In this document: positions 7,999-16,425 of the stretch, in pieces | How positions within the stretch are numbered: position 1 is the stretch's first letter | How the letters are laid out: every line of letters begins with the position of its first letter | Assembly (NCBI RefSeq): GCF_900115775.1 | Contig: NZ_FOXS01000001.1 | Coordinates: 558,001 to 622,000, forward strand | DNA from: Hymenobacter arizonensis | Lineage (GTDB): Bacteria > Bacteroidota > Bacteroidia > Cytophagales > Hymenobacteraceae | DNA: 64,000 bases | Reading direction: 5' to 3' | The notes under the pieces: model-generated | Told to the model about the DNA's origin: nothing | Seen by the model: the letters and a program-made list of their open reading frames with translations, nothing else | The model's database searches: none | Program-made: the position numbers and the translations under genes

Positions 7999-9456
7999 TT
8001 ACTGCTGCGAGTGGCGTACCGAATAGTAGCACACCGCCGCAAATCCGAAAGTCAGCAAAGTGTGAAAGGGCAGCAGGCCTGCATCGCCAAAATAGATTCC
8101 GGCGCCCAACCCAAAGGCAAAGTACACGGCTAAAACACCTTCCAATACCACCAGCAGCCCCACGCCCCCGGTACGGTAGCGCCGCTTGGTGCGGCCTTTG
8201 TTGCCGGTTTTGGGCGTGCGAACGAAGGGCGTGCGCTGGCCCATCCAGCCAAGCAGAACGGCCCGGGCATTATGCAGCGCCAGGCCCATCGACACCGACA
8301 GAAAAAGCAGAAAGAACCCCGGGTACAGCTGCGCCTTATTAGTCGGCTGAGCCAGCCGCCACGCCGTGTAGTAGTAATAAATGAGCGGCACGAAGCCCAG
8401 CAAAAACACCGATGCCAGCTGAAATACCAGTTGAAACTCGCGGTAGTCGGCTCGCACAAACACCAGTGGCACGCTCAGCAAGGCCATAAGCATAATGACC
8501 ACATACACGCTGCTGTTGAGCAGGTGAAACGTGGCTTGCAGCTTGGTAGCCAACGGCAGCGACGACCGCCACATGGTGCCAAGGTGCTTGCGGGCCGTCT
8601 CGGCGGCGCCCTTGGTCCAGCGAAACTGCTGCGATTTAAGGGCGTCCATCACGGCAGGCAGCTCGGCGGGCGCTACGATTTCGGGACGATACACGAAGCG
8701 CCAGCCGCGCAGCTGGGCGCGGTAGCTCAGGTCGAGGTCCTCGGTGAGGGTGTCGGTGTGCCAGCCGCCGGCATCGTCGATGCAGCTGCGGCGCCACACG
8801 CCGCCCGTGCCGTTGAAATTGATGAAGAAGCCCGCGAACGTGCGGCCGACTTGCTCAATAAGAAAGTGCGCATCAAGCCCGAAGGCTTGCAGACGCGTCA
8901 GCAGGGATTCGTCCTGATTGAGGTGGCCCCAGCGGGTTTGCACCACGCCCACCCGTTCGTCCTGCAAAAAGAAGGGCATGGTGCGGCGCAGAAAATCGGG
9001 CGTGGGCACGAAGTCGGCATCGAAAATGGCGATGTACTCGCCGTCGGTTTCGGTGAGGCCGTGACGCAGGGCACCGGCTTTGTAGCCCTCGCGGCCGGGG
9101 CGGCGTACGTGGGTGATGTGCAGGCCCCGGGCGGTGTGGTGGGCCACGCGCGCCGCAGCCAGGCCCACGGTGGCATCCGTCGAGTCGTCGAGCACCTGAA
9201 TGTGCAGGCGGTCGGCGGGGTATTCGAGGGCTGCCGTAGCGTCAATTACGCGTTCTACCACGTTTTGCTCATTGTAAAGCGGCAGCTGCACCGTGACCTT
9301 GGGCCAGCTGCTGGGCGCTGGCGGCAAGGGCGTTGGCGGGCCCGCATAGGCACGGCGCGCCAGGCGCGTAAGCTGCCACTGCCCCATGCTGAAGCAGATG
9401 ATGAACACCAGGCACAGGCCGTACAGCACCACAAGCAAAAGGGGCAGCAGCGGCAT
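7999..9456 (-). CDS. Cellulose-synthase-like family 2 glycosyltransferase (membrane)
   Basis: A 485-aa processive-type GT2 enzyme. After an N-terminal membrane segment ([17 protein letters not shown]) comes the GT-A domain: [29 protein letters not shown] with the first Asp pair, [30 protein letters not shown] and the QxxRW-like [11 protein letters not shown]. Four or more membrane segments follow. Such enzymes polymerise or add sugars at the inner face of the membrane. ATG start at 9454-9456. It follows the polyprenyl-phosphate-sugar-synthase-like gene by 76 bases. The exact product is unknown; glucomannan- or ceramide-glycosyltransferase-like roles are alternatives. Confidence 0.87.
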   Translation of the reverse strand: MPLLPLLLVVLYGLCLVFIICFSMGQWQLTRLARRAYAGPPTPLPPAPSSWPKVTVQLPLYNEQNVVERVIDATAALEYPADRLHIQVLDDSTDATVGLAAARVAHHTARGLHITHVRRPGREGYKAGALRHGLTETDGEYIAIFDADFVPTPDFLRRTMPFFLQDERVGVVQTRWGHLNQDESLLTRLQAFGLDAHFLIEQVGRTFAGFFINFNGTGGVWRRSCIDDAGGWHTDTLTEDLDLSYRAQLRGWRFVYRPEIVAPAELPAVMDALKSQQFRWTKGAAETARKHLGTMWRSSLPLATKLQATFHLLNSSVYVVIMLMALLSVPLVFVRADYREFQLVFQLASVFLLGFVPLIYYYYTAWRLAQPTNKAQLYPGFFLLFLSVSMGLALHNARAVLLGWMGQRTPFVRTPKTGNKGRTKRRYRTGGVGLLVVLEGVLAVYFAFGLGAGIYFGDAGLLPFHTLLTFGFAAVCYYSVRHSQQ

Positions 9457-9532
9457 CAGAAGCAGAAACTAGAGACCAAAAACACAGAGAACATTTGCCA
9501 GAATCGAACAGGAGTGGAGCGCTCGGAGGCGC

Positions 9533-10231
9533 TTACCAGTACCGGAAAATGGTCCACAAAATCTTGTAGCCCGCCCCGATGGTGCCTCGCACCGTGCCCG
9601 ATACTTTGCTGGTGCCGATGCGCTTGCGGTAGCGCACGGGCACTTCCACGGTGCGCAGGCCCTGGCGGGCGGCTTTCACTTGCATTTCCACCGTCCAGCC
9701 GTAGGTTTTGTCTTCCATGTGGAGGCCAAGCAAGGCCGGGGCGAGGATGGCCCGGAACGGACCTAAGTCGGTGAAGGTGCCGCCGTATCGCAGGCGCATC
9801 AGCCGCGAGGCGAGCCAGTTGCCGAAGCGTTGCTGCGGGAGCAGCGCGCCGCGTTCGCGCACGCCCAGCGCCCGCGAGCCAATGACCATGTCGGCGTCGC
9901 CTTGGAGCAGGGGAGCCAGCAGCTCGGGCATTTGTTCGGGGAAGTCGGAATGGTCGCCGTCGAGAAATACGACGATGTCGGGCTGTTCGGATTGGGGCTT
10001 GCCGAAGACGTAGGCCATGCCCGCCAGGCAGGCATAGCCGTAGCCGGGGCGGGCCTCGTGCAGCACCGTGCCCCCGGCCGCCCGGGCCACCGCGCTGGTG
10101 TTGTCGGTCGAATTATTGTTGACCACCACCACTTCCTGCACTAGCCCGGCCGGGATTTCTGCCAGCACCAAGGCAATGGCATTTTCCTCGTTGTGAGCCG
10201 GAATGATAACGCTGATGCGGGGCGGAGCCAT
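9533..10231 (-). CDS. Family 2 glycosyltransferase, polyprenyl-phosphate-sugar synthase-like
   Basis: Soluble GT2 of 232 aa resembling dolichyl-/polyprenyl-phosphate mannose or glucose synthases. It has ISVIIPAHNEENAIALVL, VVVNNNSTDNTSAV, VVFLDGDHSDFPEQM (DxD-like metal site) and MVIGSRALGVRERGALLPQQ, but no C-terminal membrane anchor. The frame runs back to 10354, but the sequence before MAPPRISVIIPAHNEE is not conserved-looking, so the ATG at 10229-10231 is used. As the first gene of the three-gene set it could supply the lipid-linked sugar for the GT-C enzyme two genes on. Confidence 0.85.
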   Translation of the reverse strand: MAPPRISVIIPAHNEENAIALVLAEIPAGLVQEVVVVNNNSTDNTSAVARAAGGTVLHEARPGYGYACLAGMAYVFGKPQSEQPDIVVFLDGDHSDFPEQMPELLAPLLQGDADMVIGSRALGVRERGALLPQQRFGNWLASRLMRLRYGGTFTDLGPFRAILAPALLGLHMEDKTYGWTVEMQVKAARQGLRTVEVPVRYRKRIGTSKVSGTVRGTIGAGYKILWTIFRYW

Positions 10232-10369
10232 AGTAAAAAGAAGGGCGGAGCGGTCCGCAGCAAGCCAATAATCCGGGCAGCACGCGCCAACCGCACCACA
10301 AAGATGCCGCCGCCGCCGTAAAGCAGCACGGTGCTGCAACTTTGCGGCTGTCATACATCAAACCCAATC

Positions 10370-10825
10370 ATGCTTCAGGTAGGCCAACCCGCTCCCGACT
10401 TTACTTTGAAAACCACTACCGGCGACACGTTCCGCCTCTCGGCGCTGCGTGGCCGGCACGTGGTGCTGTATTTCTACCCCAAAGACGACACGCCCGGCTG
10501 CACCGCCCAAGCCTGCAGCTTCCGCGACCAGTACGAGGACTTCAAGGACCTCGGCGCCGAAGTAGTGGGCATCAGCTCCGACAGCGAGAAATCGCACCAG
10601 AAGTTCACCGCTAAGCACAACCTGCCTTTCGAGCTGCTGGCCGATGAGAAAGGCGAAGTGCGCAAGCTCTACGAAGTGCCCCGGGCTCTGTTGGGCCTGC
10701 TGCCCGGGCGCGTCACGTATGTGATTGATAAGAATGGCATTATCCAATACATTTTCAACTCCTTGAGCGGGGCCGTCGACCACGTGAGCAAGACCAAGGA
10801 GGTGCTGGAAGGCTTGCCGGCTTAG
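10370..10825 (+). CDS. bcp: Thioredoxin-dependent peroxiredoxin, Bcp type
   Basis: A 151-aa cytosolic peroxidase that reduces hydrogen peroxide and organic hydroperoxides with thioredoxin. The peroxidatic Cys44 lies in YPKDDTPGCTAQACSFRD and the resolving Cys49 five residues on, the 45/50 arrangement of E. coli Bcp. GISSDSEKSHQKFTAKHNLP and LPFELLADEKGEVRKLYEV complete the family pattern. The ATG at 10370 (LQVGQPAPDFTL) is chosen over the upstream frame start at 10331. It is divergent from the glycosyltransferase set, with 138 bases between starts. Confidence 0.95.
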   Translation: MLQVGQPAPDFTLKTTTGDTFRLSALRGRHVVLYFYPKDDTPGCTAQACSFRDQYEDFKDLGAEVVGISSDSEKSHQKFTAKHNLPFELLADEKGEVRKLYEVPRALLGLLPGRVTYVIDKNGIIQYIFNSLSGAVDHVSKTKEVLEGLPA

Positions 10826-10875
10826 TTTGAACGGTCGGCAAAGCGGGTAGCGGTTGATTATTTCTGACCCCTATA

Positions 10876-10965
10876 TCTGTCATGCTGAGCGGAGCGAAGC
10901 ACCTTATCCCCGATGAACAAAGCGTTAAGACGTGAGAGGATGCTTCGCAAGCTCAGCATGACAGA
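10876..10965. repeat. Intergenic inverted repeat, 'GTCATGC' family, copy 2
   Basis: The left arm begins CTGTCATGCTGAGCGGAGCG near 10878 and the right arm ends GCTCAGCATGACAG near 10964, with a loop of about 38 bases. It shares end and core sequences with 1210-1312. It lies between the bcp stop and the hydrolase gene. Confidence 0.65.
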
Positions 10966-11091
10966 CGGGGGCAGGGTCAACATGGCGCATTCAACGGGGC
11001 CTAGCCTACATGAAACCCTTTTTGTTTACTCTAAATAATACTCAGCGTCCACAGTTTGTCGTAGAGCGGAATGTTTCTTACAGACTCTGTT

Positions 11092-12084
11092 ATGCTCCGA
11101 TACTTCCTGCTTCTACTGTGGCCATTGCTACTCACGGCCACCACCAGCCACGCCCAAACCGCTCCACTCAACGCCACGCTCGATGGCTACGAGTACCCTT
11201 TTCCTGTCAAAATATTGCCGCTGAAAATAGAAGGGCAGGCCCTGCGCATGGCCTATATGGACGTGCCCGCCACGGCAAGCCCCAACGGCCGCACCGTAGT
11301 GCTACTTCACGGCAAAAACTTTTTCGGGGCCTACTGGCGCGAAACCGTGAAGGCGCTCACGGGCGCCGGTTTCCGCGTGGTGGTGCCCGACCAGATTGGG
11401 TTCGGCAAGTCAGACAAAGCTGACATTCATTACTCTTTTCATCTGCTGGCGCGCAACACCAAAAAGCTGCTCGACACGCTCGGCGTGAAAAAGGCCGTCA
11501 TTGTGGGGCATAGCATGGGCGGCATGTTGGCCACCCGCTTCGCGCTGATGTACCCGGAAGCCACCGAAAAACTCGTGCTCGAAAACCCCATCGGCCTGGA
11601 GGATTACCGCGTGGGCGTACCGTTTCAAAGCGTGGACCAGGCCGAGGCCGGGGAGCTGAAAAGCACCGAAGCCAGCATTCGGAAGTACCACGCCACCTAT
11701 TACCCCAACGGCTACCCGGCTGCCCACGACCAATGGCTGCTCCCCCTGGCTGCCCAAACCCGTAGCCCCGACTTCGCCAAAGTGGCCCGCGCCAATGCCC
11801 TCACCTTTGAGATGATTTACCAGCAGCCGGTTAGCTACGAGTTCAGTCGCATCACGGCGCCCACGCTGCTCGTCATTGGGCAGCAAGACCGCACGGTAGT
11901 GGGCAAGGGCCTGATAAAAGACCCCAAAGTGCTGGCCCAAATGGGCCAATACCCAGCCCTGGGCCGCCGCACCGCCGCCCAGATTAAGGGCGCCAAGCTG
12001 ATGGAGCTGGAGAAAGTAGGCCACATCCCGCACCTGGAAGCGGCGGCGCAGTTCCACCGGGCGCTGCTAGGGTTTCTGCAGTAA
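11092..12084 (+). CDS. Secreted alpha/beta-hydrolase
   Basis: A 330-aa exported hydrolase. The N-terminus MLRYFLLLLWPLLLTATTSHA is a signal peptide, with likely cleavage after Ala21. The fold is clear: VVLLHGKNFFGAYW (oxyanion loop), VVVPDQIGFGKSDK, the nucleophile elbow VGHSMGG with Ser141, an acid residue in LLVIGQQDRTV and the catalytic His in VGHIPHLE near 315. It resembles haloalkane-dehalogenase/epoxide-hydrolase-like enzymes, but the substrate is unknown. The ATG at 11092 is preferred over 11071 because it begins directly with the signal peptide. Confidence 0.87.
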   Translation: MLRYFLLLLWPLLLTATTSHAQTAPLNATLDGYEYPFPVKILPLKIEGQALRMAYMDVPATASPNGRTVVLLHGKNFFGAYWRETVKALTGAGFRVVVPDQIGFGKSDKADIHYSFHLLARNTKKLLDTLGVKKAVIVGHSMGGMLATRFALMYPEATEKLVLENPIGLEDYRVGVPFQSVDQAEAGELKSTEASIRKYHATYYPNGYPAAHDQWLLPLAAQTRSPDFAKVARANALTFEMIYQQPVSYEFSRITAPTLLVIGQQDRTVVGKGLIKDPKVLAQMGQYPALGRRTAAQIKGAKLMELEKVGHIPHLEAAAQFHRALLGFLQ

Positions 12085-12210
12085 TGGGCCAGGCCGTAGG
12101 GTAGGACCAGGAGGAACATTTGCGCCATTGTAATATTGCCGGGCAATTGCTCAGCTTATATCGAGCTAACGCCCTGTTGCGTTTGGCCTTACCTTGTTTC
12201 CTCTGTTGCT

Positions 12211-12777
12211 ATGTCCAGTCTGTTTGTTGAAATCCTGAAGCGCGCCCAAGCCGAAAAACGCATGCTGGGCGTTCGAAGCAACTCGTCGGACGGCAGGTTT
12301 TCGGTGGGCTACGTGGTCAATTTCAGCGATGAGATGGTGATGCTGCGCGTCATCAACCGCGACGGTATGCCGACCGGGGTGCAGTCCTTCAACATGGAAG
12401 ATATTTTCCAGATAGATTTCGACGACCGATACATCCGCAACATCGAGCTCAAGGAAGACAACCTGGACAAAGTGTATGCGGGCATCAAGTCGCCCGCCTT
12501 CATGGAGCAGGAATACCTGACCATTCCGCTGCTGCTGGCCCGTGCCATGGAAGCGCAGCAGCTGGTGTTTCTGGCCACGCAGGTAGGGCCCGACCTGTAC
12601 GGCCGCATCCAGCAATTCACCGACGAACACGTGCTCCTGAACTGCTATACCGAATACGGGGAGCACGATGGCCTCGCCACCATTCGGGTTGATAACATTC
12701 GAAATTTCATTTGGAGCGACGAGGACACGCGCATGATAGAGCTGCACCTGAAGCTGCAGGAGTTGCGGCGGCAGTAG
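12211..12777 (+). CDS. Unknown protein with two possible Sm/SH3-like barrel domains
   Basis: A 188-aa cytoplasmic protein, no named family recognised. Two halves look alike. The first, RMLGVRSNSSDGRFSVGYVV then FSDEMVMLRVINRDG and FNMEDIFQIDFDDRYIRNIE, corresponds to the second, LVFLATQVGPDLYGRIQQF then TDEHVLLNCYTEYG and VDNIRNFIWSDEDTRMIE. The shared pattern (strand, G-x-[IV], x-F-[ST]-DE-x-V-x-L, closing acidic strand) resembles a small five-strand barrel of Sm or SH3 type. That reading is inference. The ATG at 12211 is chosen; the upstream extension to 12136 looks non-coding. It is followed by a 30-bp inverted repeat. Confidence 0.7.
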   Translation: MSSLFVEILKRAQAEKRMLGVRSNSSDGRFSVGYVVNFSDEMVMLRVINRDGMPTGVQSFNMEDIFQIDFDDRYIRNIELKEDNLDKVYAGIKSPAFMEQEYLTIPLLLARAMEAQQLVFLATQVGPDLYGRIQQFTDEHVLLNCYTEYGEHDGLATIRVDNIRNFIWSDEDTRMIELHLKLQELRRQ

Positions 12778-12793
12778 ACAGGTCGCTAGCCCT

Positions 12794-12899
12794 GGTCCGA
12801 CGCCCTAGGCGTCCGACCGGTTGTAATGAGGACTCTGGGTAGTTTGGGCCGAGAGTATTGTTCTCGCAACAACCGGTCGGACGCCTAGGGCGTCGGACC
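12794..12899. repeat. Perfect inverted repeat, 'CCTAGG' family, copy 2
   Basis: Identical 30-bp arms 12794-12823 and 12870-12899 flank a 46-base loop. Each arm is a hairpin GGTCCGACGC-CCTAG-GCGTCCGACC with one C-C mismatch, as in the copy at 7891-7984. The two copies differ by one complete base pair in the arm stem. It sits between two convergent genes. Confidence 0.85.
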
Positions 12900-12918
12900 G
12901 GCACACTCCCCCAAGCCG

Positions 12919-15714
12919 CTAATCGGCCGCGCTAGCGGCCTCTTTGGTCGCAACGCTGGCCCGACTGTTGGCGCGGAAGCGGAAGTGCTTTTCTATGCTC
13001 ACAATAATGAGCAAGGTCAGTCCGGCTCCGAAGATGCGCAGCAGCTGCACGCCTCCGAGTGGGCTGGTGCTGAACAGGTTGTTCATGAACGGCAAGTAAA
13101 CGAACAGAGCCTGCAGGAATAACATGGCGGCAATGCCGTAGTAAATCCAGAGGTTCGAAAAGAAGCCGATTTCCTTGACCGGCCGCACCAGCGAGCGGCA
13201 GCTAAAGAGGTAAAAAACCTCCATCACCACAAGCACGGTGGTGGCCACGGTCTGGGCTTCGGCCAGCGAAGCGCCCAGGCGCCGCTCGTACACGAATAGG
13301 CCAAAGGTGGCCGCCAGCATCAGCACACCCACCAGCAGTGTGCGCATGGTAAGCTCAAAAGTGAGGATGGGTTGGTCGGCGGGGCGGGGCGGGCGGTCCA
13401 TGATGCCGGGCTCCTTGGGCTCGAACGCCAGGGTGAGGCCCAGCAGCACGGCCGTGGTCATGTTAATCCAGAGAATGTGGATGGGCTGCACGGGCAGCTG
13501 CGTGCCAAATGCAATGGCGGCCAGGATGGTGAGGGCCTCGCCTAGGTTGGTGGGCAGTGTCCAGACGATGAACTTGGTGAGGTTGTCGAACACGCCCCGT
13601 CCTTCTTCCACGGCGCCCTCGATGGAGGAGAAATTGTCGTCGGTGAGCACCATGTCGGCTGCGTCCTTGGCCACGTCGGTGCCGGTGATGCCCATGGCGA
13701 TGCCGATGTTGGCTTGCTTCAGCGCGGGGCCGTCGTTCACGCCGTCGCCGGTCATGGCCACCACCCGGTCGTTGGCCTGCAGGGCCTTCACGAGGCGTAG
13801 CTTCTGGTCGGGCGACACGCGGGCAAACACGGCGGTGCTGTTGGCCACTTCGGTCAGCTCCTCGTCGCTCATCTTCTCCAACTCCTTGCCGGTTATGGCC
13901 ACCAGCCTGCCGTTTTCCTCCCGCCCCAGCAGGCCCACTTGCCCGGCTATGGCTGCCGCCGTGAGGGCGTGGTCGCCGGTTATCATCTTCACGGCGATGC
14001 CCGCAACCTGGCACAGGTGCACGGCCTCCACCGCTTCCTGCCGGGGCGGGTCTATCATGGCCTGCAGGCCCAGAAACACCAAGCCGCTGCCGGTGTTGCC
14101 GTGGTCGATGGCCGTGAGGCCGGCGGGCGCATCGACGGTGGCAAAGGCCAGCACGCGCAGGCCGTCGCTGGCCATCTGCTCCACCTGCTGCATAATGGCG
14201 GCGGGGTCTACGTCGGCCAGCGTGCCATCGGCCAGCATTGCGTGGTCGCAGCGTTCGAGCAAGGCTTCAACGGAGCCTTTCAGGTAGATGATGGGCTGCT
14301 CGCCGCCGTGCAGCGTGGCCATGTACTGGTATTCCGACTCAAAGGGAATGGCGTCGAGGCGCGGGCAGTCCTGCTCTAGCTCGGCGCGCTGCAGGCCCCC
14401 TTTGCCGGCCGTTACCACCAGGGCCGCTTCGGTGGGGTCGCCTTCGGCGGTCCATTTGCCTTCTTTTTCGGCTACCGCGCTGTCGTTGCACAGCAAGCCG
14501 GCTTGCAGGCACCGCGCCAGCGCCTGGTTGGTGGCCAAGTCGGCGGCCTGTCCATCGAGCAGGATATCGCCTTCGGGCCGGTAGCCCAGGCCATTCACCT
14601 CGTAGGTGTGGCCGCCGGCGGCCAGCCGCTGCACGGTCATCTGGTTTTCGGTGAGGGTGCCGGTTTTATCGGAACAGATGACGCTGGTGCTGCCCAGCGT
14701 TTCCACGGCCACCAGCTTGCGCACAATGGCGCGGCGGGCTGCCATTTTCGACACGCCCAGCGCCAGCATGATGGTGACGGCCACCGGCAGGCCCTCCGGA
14801 ATGGCGCCCACGGCCAGCGCCACGGCCACCATAAACGTGTCGGCGAGGCTTTCGCCGCGCCACAGGCCTATCAGAAACACCACCACGCACAGGGCCAGAA
14901 TCACCCACAGCAGCAAGTGGCTGAACTGTTTGATTTTGCGAGTGAGTGGCGTTTCCAGGTCGTCGGCCCCAGCGATGGACTGCTGAATTTTGCCGACTTC
15001 GGTGCGGTCGCCGGTGGCGATTACTACGCCCCGGGCCTGTCCGTAGGTGACGGATGTGGAGGCGTATCCCAGGCACAGGCGGTCGGCCAGGCCGTGGTCG
15101 GCGGGCACGGGCTCCTGGTTTTTTTCCACCGCCACCGACTCGCCGGTCAGCGCCGATTCGTCCACTTTCAGGTCACGGGCCCGCACCAGGCGCACGTCGG
15201 CCGGAAACCGGTCACCCGACTGCACCAACACTACGTCGCCGGGCACCAGCTGCCGGGCGTCGATTTCCTGTCGGTGCCCGTTGCGAATCACCTGGGCGTG
15301 GGCCGTCATGCTCTTGGCCAGCGCATCGATGGCCGCCAGTGCCTTCGATTCCTGCACGTAGCCGATGACGGCGTTGACGAACACCACCGCGAAAATGACA
15401 ATGGCGTCGGTGTACTCTTTCAGAAATATGGTGACCACCGTGGCCGCCAGCAAAATGTAAATCAGCGGCTGATGGAACTGCAGCAGGAAGCGGAGCAGGG
15501 CGCTTTGCTGGGCTTTGGGCGTCATCTGGTTGAGGCCCGCTTGGGCTTGCCGCTCGGCTACCTCGGCATCGCTCAGGCCCTGCTCGGGCGACACCTGCAG
15601 GTGCTCCAGCACGTCGTCGGCGGGCAGGCTGTGCCAGGCCACGGCCTCATCGGCCGACAATTGCAAAGGTTTGGTTTTGGGTTTGGTTGCTTCTCCTACT
15701 GCGCTCATAGCCAT
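12919..15714 (-). CDS. P2-type cation-transporting ATPase (Ca2+/CtpF-like)
   Basis: A 931-aa inner-membrane ATP-driven cation pump. It has the N-terminal cation-ATPase domain (AWHSLPADDVLEHLQVS), the TGES loop at 190-193, PEGLP in membrane helix 4 at 306-310, the phosphorylated Asp349 in SDKTGTLTENQ, the hinge TGDGVNDGPALKQANIGIAM and helix 6 ILWINMTTAVLLGLTLAFEP. PEGLP and the overall plan place it with P2 ATPases. Helix 6 resembles CtpF-type pumps more than SERCA, so Ca2+ is likely but Na+ or mixed specificity is possible. ATG at 15712-15714; the ATG two codons on is equally possible. It has about 10 membrane segments and is monocistronic. Confidence 0.92.
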   Translation of the reverse strand: MAMSAVGEATKPKTKPLQLSADEAVAWHSLPADDVLEHLQVSPEQGLSDAEVAERQAQAGLNQMTPKAQQSALLRFLLQFHQPLIYILLAATVVTIFLKEYTDAIVIFAVVFVNAVIGYVQESKALAAIDALAKSMTAHAQVIRNGHRQEIDARQLVPGDVVLVQSGDRFPADVRLVRARDLKVDESALTGESVAVEKNQEPVPADHGLADRLCLGYASTSVTYGQARGVVIATGDRTEVGKIQQSIAGADDLETPLTRKIKQFSHLLLWVILALCVVVFLIGLWRGESLADTFMVAVALAVGAIPEGLPVAVTIMLALGVSKMAARRAIVRKLVAVETLGSTSVICSDKTGTLTENQMTVQRLAAGGHTYEVNGLGYRPEGDILLDGQAADLATNQALARCLQAGLLCNDSAVAEKEGKWTAEGDPTEAALVVTAGKGGLQRAELEQDCPRLDAIPFESEYQYMATLHGGEQPIIYLKGSVEALLERCDHAMLADGTLADVDPAAIMQQVEQMASDGLRVLAFATVDAPAGLTAIDHGNTGSGLVFLGLQAMIDPPRQEAVEAVHLCQVAGIAVKMITGDHALTAAAIAGQVGLLGREENGRLVAITGKELEKMSDEELTEVANSTAVFARVSPDQKLRLVKALQANDRVVAMTGDGVNDGPALKQANIGIAMGITGTDVAKDAADMVLTDDNFSSIEGAVEEGRGVFDNLTKFIVWTLPTNLGEALTILAAIAFGTQLPVQPIHILWINMTTAVLLGLTLAFEPKEPGIMDRPPRPADQPILTFELTMRTLLVGVLMLAATFGLFVYERRLGASLAEAQTVATTVLVVMEVFYLFSCRSLVRPVKEIGFFSNLWIYYGIAAMLFLQALFVYLPFMNNLFSTSPLGGVQLLRIFGAGLTLLIIVSIEKHFRFRANSRASVATKEAASAAD

Positions 15715-16425
15715 TCGATTACTGGGTCTGGTTCCCGTTCACGTTTTGCCCGCCGTCAAGTTGCTCCGCAGCACCGTGTGGTCTGCTGTCGGGCCCTGTG
15801 CAGGGCTGCTCGTTGGGCCACTGCAATTTCTTTTTTACCCGTTTCCGGGTCAGGTTCAGCGCATTGGCTGACAGATGCTTTACGGCAGGCGCCCCGCTTT
15901 GGATTAAAAAACTTGTCCTTTGGGCCCCGGCAGGGGCGTGAATGGTAGCCCGCAAAAGTCCGCTTCAACGCTTGCTATCGAAATGAGGAAACTTGCTGGG
16001 GCGCATGATTTATGTCATCCATTATTTAAGCACGATGAGTAGTGGCCATCGGGTTGTAAAAAAGTTGCACCTCAACTGGTTAGTTGAACTGGTGAGCCTG
16101 TATTCAGTATGAAAAAAGGACATAGAGTTGAACTTCCCATAGAAATACACCTCTATGCGCACTTCGTCTGAACCGTTCTCATCTTGCCGCTATGCACCCA
16201 AGCTCTTGCAGGTAATATTTGCTTTATGAAAGCCAGTATACAACTGCTGTTTTGCCTGCTACTTAGTTTCGCTGAACATAACCAGCTTTATAAGCAAGGC
16301 CTTGGAGTTCATCCCTGAAGCACTTTTGCACGACCTAGCGCCGGCATAGTACTTTGCAAGGAGTGAGTACCTGAACCGTTGGTGCCCGCCAGGGCTCGCA
16401 AACTCTGTCTTTTATCAAATAGTAC
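15715..16425. other. Long gene-poor intergenic region with possible gene remnants
   Basis: 711 bases between divergent genes, visibly more AT-rich from about 16000 on. Only two tiny ATG-led peptides with protein-like character appear: a 20-codon frame near 16110 and a signal-peptide-like frame near 16227 (KASIQLLFCLLLSFAEHNQ) that stops after about 30 codons. They look like decayed gene starts. A promoter candidate for the M28 gene lies at 16325-16356. No RNA gene was recognised. Confidence 0.4.
16325..16356 (+). promoter_or_regulatory. Predicted Bacteroidota-type promoter for the M28 lipoprotein gene
   Basis: TTTG at 16325-16328, a 21-base spacer and TACTTTG at 16350-16356 match the -33/-7 pattern of primary-sigma promoters in Bacteroidota (TTTG, about 19-21 bases, TAnnTTTG) with one base missing in the -7 box. 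The gene starts about 70 bases downstream. Confidence 0.4.

Noticed and set aside
8272..9774. 500-codon plus-strand open frame over the cellulose-synthase-like gene
   Set aside because: Its translation is rich in His/Gln/Arg with no domain, and the minus strand encodes clear GT2 motifs. It is a shadow frame of GC-rich DNA.
14503..15948. 481-codon plus-strand frame over the P-type ATPase
   Set aside because: Low-complexity His/Gln/Gly product, antisense to strong ATPase motifs; not a gene.
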